Assembly (NCBI GenBank): GCA_963783355.1
Contig: CAWANF010000005.1
Span: forward strand, 615,515-679,514
Direction: 5' to 3'
DNA from: CAWANF01 sp963783355
Lineage (GTDB): Bacteria; Bacteroidota; Rhodothermia; Balneolales; DATFMH01
Length of the DNA: 64,000 nt
Part shown: piece by piece, positions 57,477 through 64,000 of the stretch
How the letters are laid out: the number at the start of each line of letters is the position of its first letter
Numbering within the stretch: the first letter of the stretch is position 1
Position numbers and translations under genes: made by a program
The notes under the pieces: generated by a model
What the model was told of the DNA's origin: nothing
Seen by the model: only the letters and a program-made list of their open reading frames with translations
The model's database searches: none

Positions 57477-58613
57477 TCACCAAGACAGGATATGTTCCAG
57501 TTCGAGGTTCAGGTAGTAATGGCGGCCCTGGATTTCTTTCTTTTCGAGGACGCCCAGGCCGGCCAGATTGTTGAGGTACTTTCTCGCAGTATTTTCGGCG
57601 TATGTGCCACGATTAACAAGGTGATTGACTTTGATATAGGGCTGATAAAAGATAGCTTCAACCAGAAGATCCGGCCGACGGATATCGGTATCCGACTCAA
57701 TGGTTTCCAGAATAGCTTTTTGGGCTGAAAGTATATCGTTCACCTTTTGATAAGTCAGCCGGGAGGTAGATTCAATGGCTTTGAGCATGTATATCAGCCA
57801 GGCTTCCCAGTCCCCGCGTTGGGAGACTCCGGCCAAAACATCATAATATTCATCTTTGTGCTCGATAATGTACCGGCTTAAGTAAAGGATAGGAAATTCA
57901 AGCAATCCGGTTTTGGTGATGTAATGAATATTCAGGATTCGTCCGGCCCTTCCATTTCCATCACGGAACGGGTGAATGGCCTCAAACTGAAAATGAGCCA
58001 TCGCCATCTTTATGAGCGGTTCACCGGGAAGGATCGTCTCGTCATTTAAAAAGGTGATCAGGTTTTCCAGTTTTTCTTCGATGACACCCTTGCCGCGCGG
58101 CGGAGTGTAGAACGGTCGTCCGGCATTGAAGCCGCTGCCACCCCGGCGGATGTAAGTCCGGGCCACCGGCGGACGAATACCGTCGTTCGTTTGTTTGATT
58201 TTTTGATACAGGCGGACGAAATACTCGGTATCAAATTTTTGTTTCCGGTTTAAATAGTTAAAACCTTCCCATAACGCTTCGCGATAATGCAGGACTTCCT
58301 TGGTGGCACCCGACACCTGCCCGTCTTCGCTGTTTTCACTGAACGCTTTATACAGCTCATCGTCTGTCGTAAAGATATTTTCAATGGCACTGGAATCCTT
58401 CGCTTCCTGCAGCGTGATGCTGTTGATCAGTACGGCGGGATTCGGGATGGCAATGCTTCTTCCGGCCAGCAGGGCCAGGGCCTCTTTGGCCCTTCCCAAC
58501 TGTTCAAAAATGGTAACGGTCCGGTAAAGGTGTTCATCAATCGGCAAAGAGGGCAGATCGTTCCAGGGAATAGTGCGATCCGGGTTAACCCGGTAAAGCC
58601 CTTTATTTGGCAT
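57477..58613 (-). CDS. Fic domain protein (predicted AMPylase, class II)
   Basis: A 378-residue protein with an N-terminal Fic_N region, a Fic domain with catalytic core HPFRDGNGRAGR (His214), the flap (RGGSGFNAGRPFYTPP) and a C-terminal winged helix (about 300-370). The N-terminal inhibitory helix is present: Ser74-x3-Glu78-Asn79 in DSSAIENI, matching (S/T)xxxE(G/N). Activity should therefore be autoinhibited, as in class II Fic enzymes. It is expected to transfer AMP (or another NMP) to a protein. It stands alone, flanked on both sides by similar repeats, hinting at acquisition by transfer. No separate antitoxin is seen or needed. Confidence 0.92.
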   Translation of the reverse strand: MPNKGLYRVNPDRTIPWNDLPSLPIDEHLYRTVTIFEQLGRAKEALALLAGRSIAIPNPAVLINSITLQEAKDSSAIENIFTTDDELYKAFSENSEDGQVSGATKEVLHYREALWEGFNYLNRKQKFDTEYFVRLYQKIKQTNDGIRPPVARTYIRRGGSGFNAGRPFYTPPRGKGVIEEKLENLITFLNDETILPGEPLIKMAMAHFQFEAIHPFRDGNGRAGRILNIHYITKTGLLEFPILYLSRYIIEHKDEYYDVLAGVSQRGDWEAWLIYMLKAIESTSRLTYQKVNDILSAQKAILETIESDTDIRRPDLLVEAIFYQPYIKVNHLVNRGTYAENTARKYLNNLAGLGVLEKKEIQGRHYYLNLELEHILSW

Positions 58614-58828
58614 TAATTATTCCTTGTTTTAAGGTACGGTTGCCATTTCGACCTCAATATACACAGTAAAACTTAAACAAACATTAAAAATCGCACATTT
58701 TAATGTTTGCAGGGTAAGCCGGCCTCAAAAGGCCCTGAGATATCAGGAACAGACCTTAAAAATGATGTTTTTAATGCTTGGTAAGATGTAAAGCGCAAAA
58801 GAAACTGGTGATACCAGTTCCTCAGTGA

Positions 58829-58905
58829 TCGCTGCGTAACTCCCTCTGCCCTCTGCGGTTAATTCTCTTCCGTGAAAATTCGCTTTATCCGTATTATCCG
58901 CGTTC
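58829..58905 (+). repeat. Direct repeat right of the Fic gene
   Basis: Second copy of the repeat at 57395-57466, same orientation, sharing CTGCGTAA/CTCTGCC/CTCTGCGGTTAATT and TATTATCCGCGTTC. It abuts the stop of the small membrane-protein gene. Confidence 0.5.
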
Positions 58906-59096
58906 TATTTCTTTTTCGAGTATGATGTCAGTGCCCAGCCGAAGATTAGTGTGCTCAGAAACCCAAACAGGAACAGGAACCCGGCGGGCGAAAACAACGG
59001 GACCCTGATATAGAAAAAAGCCCAGGCATCGATCCCCGCGACGAGGTAGCAGAAGATGGCTGCGAGGTATATGAGTTTTGAGTTGTTGGAATTCAC
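58905..59096 (-). CDS. Small two-helix membrane protein
   Basis: A 63-residue protein with two transmembrane helices (about 8-29 and 36-56) and a Lys-rich tail; start is GTG at 59096. No family recognised. It is the left edge of the peptide island and could be unrelated to it. Confidence 0.5.
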   Translation of the reverse strand: MNSNNSKLIYLAAIFCYLVAGIDAWAFFYIRVPLFSPAGFLFLFGFLSTLIFGWALTSYSKKK

Positions 59097-59186
59097 GATG
59101 ATTGGGAATAATTAAAAAATTTAGGGTTTAGTATAGTGATTATAATAAGAGAATAGCTAGAAAAGATGATTGATGGCATAATTAAA

Positions 59187-59222
59187 TAACCAACAAGAGT
59201 ATCAATTATATCTTGTTGGTTA
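59187..59222 (-). terminator. Hairpin ending the first peptide operon
   Basis: Twelve-base stem TAACCAACAAGA / TCTTGTTGGTTA with a 12-base loop, 77 bp after the putative immunity-gene stop. The same stem recurs at 62851-62885. On the minus strand the following bases are T-rich but broken, so it is a weak terminator at best. Confidence 0.6.
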
Positions 59223-59298
59223 TTATGTATACTATTTATCAGGGGATGCATTTAGGTCAAAGAGCCGATAAATATTATGGACTCTTTCTTTGTTAATA

Positions 59299-59670
59299 TT
59301 AGGTTTTATTAAATAGTCTATTTTTTAGAACATAGTAAGTATTATACCATCCAACAGAAGACATAATTATAAATAGTCCTATTTTTAAAAAATTAAAATT
59401 TTTTCCTAAAAGGAAAAGAGTAGATAGAAATAACAATAAAAAAATTAAATTTGTTATTGTAAATTCCATCATATTATTTGGACCATAATTTATATTATTT
59501 TTATATCTTCCTCCTAGTAAAAATGCCAATAAACTTATTACAGGGATAAAAGCTAAGATAAGCAAAGCCTTATTAGTTAAATAAAAATAGATAAATAATA
59601 AAATAGTTAAAGATAAAGCTACTAATGTCCAAAAAACTAAACCTAGTATATTTAAGCTATTTTTTTCCAT
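59299..59670 (-). CDS. Four-helix membrane protein, candidate immunity protein
   Basis: 123 residues starting at ATG 59670 (MEKNSLNILGL). The ORF is open for 56 further codons, but these overlap the peptide gene upstream out of frame and are cysteine/serine-rich noise. Four hydrophobic helices (about 5-27, 33-52, 69-87, 95-115) and a basic C-terminus are visible. It lies 35 bp downstream of a GG-leader peptide gene on the same strand. Small hydrophobic proteins at this position are usually bacteriocin immunity proteins. No sequence family recognised. Confidence 0.55.
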   Translation of the reverse strand: MEKNSLNILGLVFWTLVALSLTILLFIYFYLTNKALLILAFIPVISLLAFLLGGRYKNNINYGPNNMMEFTITNLIFLLLFLSTLFLLGKNFNFLKIGLFIIMSSVGWYNTYYVLKNRLFNKT

Positions 59671-59705
59671 TGAATTAACTCTTTTAGAGGGATAAATTTT
59701 TGAAT

Positions 59706-59900
59706 TTACATAGCACAAACTATAGCACCAGCTAAATCTATGCCTCCAGCTACTGCTAGGGTTGCACCTAATGAAACTTCTGCTAAACCGAGGGCTAATC
59801 CATTCCAAAAAGATAATTGAGCAAAAGCAGCACCGCAAAGAAAAGATTTTAAAAATCCTCCAGCTACCATTTCCATTCTATCTAACGTCATTTCCTTCAT
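59706..59900 (-). CDS. GG-leader peptide precursor A (bacteriocin-like)
   Basis: 64 residues from ATG 59900, which has a good ribosome site (AAGGAG) five bases upstream; the longer GTG-start reading is rejected. The 15-residue leader MKEMTLDRMEMVAGG is a double-glycine leader of the kind cut by C39-peptidase ABC exporters. The 49-residue core begins FLKSFLCGAAF and is very hydrophobic and Gly/Ala-rich, with exactly two cysteines, Cys22 and Cys62. Core and position suggest a class II-type bacteriocin or signalling peptide. No transporter is encoded within the window. Followed by a membrane protein that could confer immunity. Confidence 0.72.
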   Translation of the reverse strand: MKEMTLDRMEMVAGGFLKSFLCGAAFAQLSFWNGLALGLAEVSLGATLAVAGGIDLAGAIVCAM

Positions 59901-60057
59901 AACAACTCCTTGATATGAATTTATATTTTTATTATCCACTGGCCAGTTATTTATAACTAAAAAAATAATTTGATACTGTCAATAAATAATTTATAATAAA
60001 TCATAAGGAAATAAATGATTAATAATGTTTTATATACATATAATTAATGAGTAATAA
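59870..60057. repeat. Promoter-leader cassette, copy 1
   Basis: 188 bp nearly identical (about five mismatches by eye) to 63228-63415. It contains the first ten leader codons, the ribosome site, a palindrome ACTGGCCAGT (59938-59947), an AT-rich bidirectional promoter and the first codons of a divergent gene (ATG AGT AAT at 60045-60053). In this copy the divergent gene stops after 13 codons, so it is a dead remnant. Confidence 0.85.
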
Positions 60058-60321
60058 TTGTAATATAAAAATATATAACATCATATAAATTAATAGTAAT
60101 GTTTGTATTTGTTTTATTGTATTTGCAAATATAATTATTTAAGAACTGGTATTGTATAATTTGGAATTTATGCGAATTAACGTTTTCTCGTCCGAAGAAT
60201 TATAATCGTAGGATGAGTTTATTTAGTTTCCAGTCCGTAGTTCCCGGGCGTTTTGAAAAAGCACGAGAATTATAATTAGTGAACATTACCGTTAGTTTTG
60301 TCTACATATCTTTCATTTGAC

Positions 60322-60992
60322 ATGAGCGGAAAAACCAACACTAAAAACAGATATCGTATCTTCAATCTTGCCATACCGTATAACGTCAATGACAAGATGA
60401 TAATCCGGTCTGAACGGACCGGATTATCCTGTTTGTTTTTTGCCGAAGAGACTGACTTACTCCTGTCCTGCCAAACATTCGAACCCCTCGACATGCATGC
60501 TGAAAATTATGTCCGGCAACTAAAATGGGACCAAATTAGTAGCGGAGACGAACTCAGCCATAAATCCTCGTGCGAAGTAGGCAAGTTGCATGTGAGAAAA
60601 AATGAAATAAAGCCGTTTCTGAAAAAATTAAAGAAATGGTCCCATAAGGGATACCTGATCTCCGAGGAGGAACTTCTGGATGAAGTTGTAAACCTTAGTC
60701 CGAAAGGCGCAGATCCGGAACCGGATTCTAAAGGAATCACAATAATGGGCATTCCCACCTGCAATCGGCCTGCCCCTTTGAAACGATGCCTGAGTAGTTT
60801 CATCAATAATTTTAACCGGCATGGACGTGCACCGGATATCATCTTCTTGATGATTCCAGGGAGGTGGTAAAGCAAGAAAATAACAAGAGTGTTTTAAAAG
60901 AGCTTAAAGAGGGATATCCCGGGAATATATATTATATGAATCGGGATCAACGAGCGAGTAACGCTGTTGCACAGAAAGATACTTCCCCAAAA
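60322..60992 (+). pseudogene. Glycosyltransferase-like gene, frameshifted and cut by an IS element
   Basis: The first 180 or so codons are intact from ATG 60322. They include an N-terminal region with FLKKLKKWSHKGYLI, then GIPTCNRPAPLKRCLSSF and PDIIFL, which look like the start of a family-2-type glycosyltransferase fold. A one-base loss at about 60847-60848 ends the frame at a TAA (60870). The shifted frame continues with DDSREVVKQ, ELKEGYPGNIYYMNRDQRASNAVAQ, up to the left end of the IS256 element at 60993. Everything beyond is missing. The gene probably once modified a product of the peptide island (inference). Confidence 0.65.
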
Positions 60993-62300
60993 AGTGTGTC
61001 TGTAGGTTAGCATAAAAAAGTCTTCTTGTGTAGGTTTGGCAGCGACCAAACCACCAATAACCCAAAACACAAGAAGACCTATGATACTATCAAAAGTACT
61101 GCTCAAGGATTTAATAACCAACCATCTTAGCCAGGAAAACGGGCTCAATGAGGTGCTGGAAATGACCCTGAATGCGATGATGAAGCATGAACGCAGCCTG
61201 CATCTGGAAGAAAGGGAAGGAAATAAGGCTAACGGCTACCGCCCAGGACGCGTCTATGGACACGGAAAACTTTTAGAGCTTCGCATTCCCCGGGACCGTA
61301 ATGGGGAATTTTATCCCAAAGTCCTGACTCTGCTGCGTAGCCAGCAAGCTGAAACCGACCGGCTGGTCAGTGCTCTGTATGGACAGGGCTTGAGTCAAAG
61401 CCAGGTTGGGAACGTCTTTGAGCGGTTATATGGGCGGGCCTACAGCTCCTCGCAGGTCGGTCGCATGATCGAATGGATGAGGGAGGATGTAGCCGGGTGG
61501 AATCAACGGGCCCTGGAACCTTATTATCCGGTGGTATTTATCGATGCCCTGTGGGTGAATGTACGCCGGGACAGTGTGCGCAAAGAAGCCTTCTATGTCG
61601 TTCTGGGCGTCAAAGAAGATCGAACACGAGAAGTGTTAGCCATTGCTCATCAGCCCAGCGAGAGTGCCACCGGCTGGGAAATGCTACTCGAAGAATTAGT
61701 CGGACGTGGGGCCACTTCGATGGGATTAATCGTGGCCGACGGGCTCTCTGGTTTGGAAGAGGCCGTGGCCCGGGTCTATCCGGGAGCCGACTTTCAGCGG
61801 TGTGTGACCCATGTAAAACGGCGTCTGTTAGCTCGGGTTCGCTCCGAAGATAAATCCGAGTTGGCCGAAGATCTGCGGAGTGTATTCGCCACGGATCTGT
61901 CCGGGGATAGTCCCGGGAAAGGCTGGCAGCGCTGGCAGGAATGTTGCGGGAAGTGGCAAATTAAATACGCTCGGTTTGCCCGGTTACAGACCGATCCGTT
62001 CTATTTGAGATGTTTTAGCTATTTGTCCTATGACCGCAGAATCCGTTCTATGATCTATACGACTAACTGGATTGAACGGCTAAATAAGGACTTTAGAAGA
62101 GTCCTCAAAGTCCGTAATAGCATGCCCAATGAAGATTCCGTTATTACCCTTCTGGGCACGGTGGCTATGGATAGGAAGGCTTATAAAAGAAAAATACCAA
62201 AACTGAAATACGAAAAACGACTTTTTAAGGAACATTCCCATGGTAATGTTCCTTAAATTTAATACTTTGCCATCCGGCACAAGAAGATCCCAGACACACT
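60993..62300 (+). mobile_element. IS256-family insertion sequence
   Basis: About 1.3 kb. The ends carry AGTGTGTCTG (60993-61002) and its inverse CAGACACACT (62291-62300). A second partly matching inverted block CTTCTTGTG lies further inside on both sides. One transposase gene fills the element. The flanking eight bases (CCCCAAAA left, AAATGGGT right) do not match, so no target duplication is visible; the element may have recombined or lost a flank after insertion. Confidence 0.9.
61081..62256 (+). CDS. IS256 family transposase
   Basis: About 391 residues from ATG 61081 (the open frame extends 15 codons upstream into the IS end). A DDE-type mutator-like transposase: VVFIDALWVNV with the first Asp (about residue 158), VADGLSGLEEAV with the second Asp (about 220), CVTHVKRRLLARV, and the Glu in TTNWIERLNKDFRR. 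Full length and apparently intact, so the element may be active. The gene has higher GC than the peptide genes around it. Confidence 0.93.
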   Translation: MILSKVLLKDLITNHLSQENGLNEVLEMTLNAMMKHERSLHLEEREGNKANGYRPGRVYGHGKLLELRIPRDRNGEFYPKVLTLLRSQQAETDRLVSALYGQGLSQSQVGNVFERLYGRAYSSSQVGRMIEWMREDVAGWNQRALEPYYPVVFIDALWVNVRRDSVRKEAFYVVLGVKEDRTREVLAIAHQPSESATGWEMLLEELVGRGATSMGLIVADGLSGLEEAVARVYPGADFQRCVTHVKRRLLARVRSEDKSELAEDLRSVFATDLSGDSPGKGWQRWQECCGKWQIKYARFARLQTDPFYLRCFSYLSYDRRIRSMIYTTNWIERLNKDFRRVLKVRNSMPNEDSVITLLGTVAMDRKAYKRKIPKLKYEKRLFKEHSHGNVP

Positions 62301-62400
62301 AAATGGGTAAGTACCTAAAAATATAATGGACCCGTTGTTTAAATTAACGGATTGAACAATCATTCTGTTACTTATCTTATTAAAGACAGGAAATGGTATT

Positions 62401-62556
62401 ATGCTAAAAATGAAAGACCAAAACAAACGAAAAATGGGATTTCTATGCATAGCGATTGGGCTGTCGCTTCAGTTATCAGGTTTCCAATATTTTGGTTTAA
62501 TAGATTTAATAGAAATAGCTGTTCATCAAAATTGTGATGATATTAAAAACTCGTAA
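62401..62556 (+). CDS. Possible 51-residue small membrane peptide
   Basis: A short ORF (MLKMKDQNKRK, then a hydrophobic helix GFLCIAIGLSLQLSGFQYFGL and a polar tail with one Cys). It lies to the right of the IS element in the island. No strong ribosome site and no family; could be a remnant of DNA truncated when the IS arrived. Listed with low confidence. Confidence 0.25.
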   Translation: MLKMKDQNKRKMGFLCIAIGLSLQLSGFQYFGLIDLIEIAVHQNCDDIKNS

Positions 62557-62602
62557 GAGATTAAAAAGGAGCCCATAAATTATTTTTGTTACATAGAAGT
62601 GG

Positions 62603-62842
62603 CTAAAGTTCCTTGCTTTTTTTGTAGTAATAGTAAGAGGCCTTAAGAGACATGATGAAAGTAGCTATTATTCCAAAATATAAGAATGCATCAGCACCAT
62701 TTGTTTTAGTGCTCTTCATTATCATACCAATTATCAAAATAATTAAACTTACAATCAAGCGATATATTGGTGATATTGCGGCATTTGCCGTTTTAAAAAT
62801 GTTATGAAAATATTGATAATATTTTGTAATAGTATTGATCAT
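62603..62842 (-). CDS. Small membrane protein, candidate immunity protein B
   Basis: 79 residues from ATG 62842 (an alternative start at 62860 adds six). Two predicted helices (about 27-46 and 51-70), Lys-rich tail. It follows the two GG-leader genes on the same strand, across the conserved hairpin at 62851-62885, in the same relative place as the four-helix protein of the first peptide operon. Immunity function is inferred from position and topology only. Confidence 0.5.
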   Translation of the reverse strand: MINTITKYYQYFHNIFKTANAAISPIYRLIVSLIILIIGMIMKSTKTNGADAFLYFGIIATFIMSLKASYYYYKKSKEL

Positions 62843-62850
62843 AATTTTAA

Positions 62851-62885
62851 TAACCAACAAGAGGTATTTTCCCTCTTGTTGGTTA
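62851..62885 (-). terminator. Hairpin between peptide genes and the small membrane gene
   Basis: Fourteen-base stem TAACCAACAAGAGG / CCTCTTGTTGGTTA with a seven-base loop. The same core stem as at 59187-59222. It lies after the stop of precursor C and before the start of the small membrane gene, so it might attenuate the operon. Confidence 0.6.
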
Positions 62886-62905
62886 ATTATTTTTTTAAAT
62901 GTTAA

Positions 62906-63073
62906 TTAATTTTCAAAGCAACCACCTGAGAGCGCCGCTCCAAATGAGCCTACTGCCAATTCTAATTCTCCAGTAAGAACAAAACCTGCAAAAAAAGCTC
63001 CTAAGTTGATGCAATCTTTTGCAGTGATGCCTCCCTTTAAATGTTCTAATTTATCTAAATCGATTTTTTTCAT
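62906..63073 (-). CDS. GG-leader peptide precursor C (55 residues)
   Basis: A 55-codon gene, ATG at 63073 to TAA at 62906-62908, too short for ordinary gene callers. Leader MKKIDLDKLEHLKGG (15 residues) follows the same K-x-[IM]-x-L-D-[KR]-[LM]-E pattern as the other two precursors and ends GG. The 40-residue core (ITAKDCINLGAFF to GGCFEN) is Gly/Ala-rich and hydrophobic with two cysteines at 21 and 52. It lies 26 bp after precursor B, so B and C could form a two-peptide system sharing one transcript. Confidence 0.7.
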   Translation of the reverse strand: MKKIDLDKLEHLKGGITAKDCINLGAFFAGFVLTGELELAVGSFGAALSGGCFEN

Positions 63074-63099
63074 AATATTCTTATTCTCCGATATTTATT

Positions 63100-63258
63100 T
63101 TATAATTTTTCACATGCTGCTGCTAATGCATAATTTCCAATATTGAGTGTGTAATTGCCCATATCATTAAGAATAATTTTAGTTGGTAGCCAAAAACACA
63201 TACTTTTAAAGGATCCACCATTTTTTGTTTCCATTCTATCTAACGTCATTTCCTTCAT
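63100..63258 (-). CDS. GG-leader peptide precursor B (bacteriocin-like)
   Basis: 52 residues from ATG 63258, ribosome site AGGAGT(TATT) upstream. Leader MKEMTLDRMETKNGG shares its first ten residues with precursor A (encoded in the duplicated cassette). The 37-residue core (SFKSMCFWLP to AACEKL) is unrelated to A apart from a similar first five residues and two cysteines, Cys21 and Cys49. First gene of a leftward operon with precursor C and a small membrane protein. Confidence 0.7.
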   Translation of the reverse strand: MKEMTLDRMETKNGGSFKSMCFWLPTKIILNDMGNYTLNIGNYALAAACEKL

Positions 63259-63415
63259 AATAACTCCTTGATATGAATTAATATTTTTATTATCCACTGG
63301 CCAGTTATTTTTAACTTAAAAAATAATTTGATACTGTCAATAAAAAATTTATAATAAATCATAAGGAAATAAATGATTAATAATGTTTTATATACATATA
63401 ATTAATGAGTAATAA
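63228..63415. repeat. Promoter-leader cassette, copy 2
   Basis: Second copy of the 188-bp cassette, 3358 bp from the first with no net insertion. It carries the leader start of precursor B, the ACTGGCCAGT palindrome (63296-63305), the bidirectional promoter and the start of the rightward membrane-protein gene, which in this copy is intact. Confidence 0.85.
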
Positions 63416-64000
63416 ATATGAAATAAAAAGCATCAATATTAGTTCATTAATTCTGTTAATAATTATAATAAATGTCTATATAATTATTAGTTTAATTACT
63501 TCGAAATATATTATAACTGATCAGTTATATTTTCATTCACTTTCTGAGCAGTTAAGTTATAATCAAATCCATTCATTATTGCATATTCGTCATAAATATG
63601 CCTGGATTGGTTATGTATTAATACCCATCCTCATTCTTATTAAAGAGGGCTATGCTGCTTTAGCTATTACGATTGGATTAATACTTTTTGGGGTTTATAC
63701 GAATTATAAAACCGTTTTTAAAGCGGCACTGGTAGGGGAATTGGTGTTTGTATTTGAAGGAATATACCGGGTTGTCGGATTGTTATGGTTTGTTGATGTT
63801 AAGACCACAAAAGATATAGCTTTGTATTCACCTTTTTCTATCCTTGGTTTGTTTAATAAACATAAAGTTGTTTCATGGCTTGTATATCCGCTTCATACCC
63901 TGAACCTGTTTGAGGTTATTTATTGTCTGGTTGTGGCCTGGGTATTATCAAAAAGTTTAGATGAAAGTTATACCGAAATACTTTCGGATACTATCATTTC
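63405..64000 (+). CDS. Divergent multi-pass membrane protein, partial at window end
   Basis: Open from ATG 63405 to the window edge (198 codons, no stop). About five hydrophobic helices; MSNKYEIKSINISS start, then YAWIGYVLIPILILI, GVYTNYKTVFKAALVGELVFVFEGIYR, and SPFSILGLFNK ... PLHTLNLFEVIYCLVVAW. The pattern resembles a conserved, uncharacterised membrane-protein family found near GG-leader peptide genes in Bacteroidota, though I cannot name it. It shares the divergent promoter of precursor B, suggesting joint regulation. A truncated start of the same gene survives beside precursor A. Confidence 0.7.
   Translation, partial: MSNKYEIKSINISSLILLIIIINVYIIISLITSKYIITDQLYFHSLSEQLSYNQIHSLLHIRHKYAWIGYVLIPILILIKEGYAALAITIGLILFGVYTNYKTVFKAALVGELVFVFEGIYRVVGLLWFVDVKTTKDIALYSPFSILGLFNKHKVVSWLVYPLHTLNLFEVIYCLVVAWVLSKSLDESYTEILSDTII

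Noticed and set aside
59671..59838. N-terminal extension of the four-helix membrane protein
   Set aside because: Cysteine/serine-rich and antisense in character, overlapping the peptide gene out of frame; ATG 59670 starts the hydrophobic protein.
59706..59939. Longer reading of precursor A starting with MDNKNINSYQ (GTG), and the same for precursor B
   Set aside because: The extra codons cover the ribosome site; ATG at 59900 and 63258 directly follow AAGGAG-type sites and begin the canonical leader.
60985..62308. Target-site duplication for the IS256 element
   Set aside because: Eight- to nine-base flanks were compared and do not match.
62352..62537. 61-codon ORF to the right of the IS
   Set aside because: No ribosome site and no coherent features; overlaps another small ORF in a different frame that is only slightly better.
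1..64000. CRISPR arrays, rRNA and tRNA genes
   Set aside because: No regularly spaced direct repeats, no rRNA-like blocks, and no cloverleaf with a T-loop GTTCRANNC noticed in the intergenic regions; a tRNA scan was not possible here.

Overview
This 64-kb window comes from an AT-rich bacterial chromosome of the Bacteroidota/FCB superphylum. Two secreted proteins end in the 'NYPNPFNP / NFPNPFNP ... KKLTLIK' type A C-terminal sorting domain of the type IX secretion system. There are also exported beta-propeller proteins, a LytS/LytTR pair, a short-lid adenylate kinase and GG-leader peptides. The sorting-domain style fits Balneolota/Rhodothermota, Ignavibacteriota or Calditrichota better than classical Bacteroidales, but the phylum is inferred and was not tested.

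Region by region. 1-11.9 kb is mostly housekeeping: ftsY, scpA, ppk1, ruvB and metK. Among these sits a signalling set: an exported TPR-CHAT protease-like protein, an ECF-type sigma factor and a membrane TPR protein with anti-sigma-like topology. 12-18 kb holds a sorting-domain protein, a hemolysin-III/PAQR protein, a large exported HELVH metallopeptidase/propeller protein and a lipoprotein. 18-21.7 kb holds an AtuA-related protein, a frameshifted purM, a probable chromosomal replication origin (19.35-19.77 kb), dtd, a phosphatase-superfamily gene and adk. At 22.0-22.55 kb there is a tandem pair of about 180-bp elements with the hallmarks of a structured RNA. 22.7-35.3 kb holds a quinone-oxidoreductase-like gene, a GIY-YIG protein, two giant BNR/VPS10-type paralogues, a DUF3311/sodium-solute symporter pair and glutamate dehydrogenase. 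36-57 kb holds a LytS/LytTR two-component pair, another BNR sorting-domain protein, AIM24 and 2H-phosphoesterase genes, dinB, aat, an SDR, an M61 peptidase, an RND efflux pair, a four-helix-bundle protein and a large zinc metalloprotease.

The last 6.5 kb (57.4-64 kb) is accessory DNA: a Fic protein bracketed by direct repeats, then a peptide island. The island contains three small GG-leader precursors, one of them only 55 codons long. Each has two cysteines bracketing the core. Two are driven by a 188-bp promoter-leader cassette duplicated almost perfectly. Small membrane proteins (candidate immunity proteins) follow, together with a glycosyltransferase-like gene broken by a frameshift and an IS256-family element, and a divergent membrane protein that runs off the window. 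No peptide exporter or modifying enzyme other than the broken glycosyltransferase-like gene is visible, so any secretion machinery lies outside.

Most notable: (1) the unlabelled oriC, with opposed DnaA boxes, DnaA-trios and an AT-rich unwinding tract; (2) the tandem RNA elements whose long stems differ in sequence but keep pairing; (3) the two-cysteine GG-peptide island with its duplicated leader cassette. No rRNA, tRNA or CRISPR array was found by eye.
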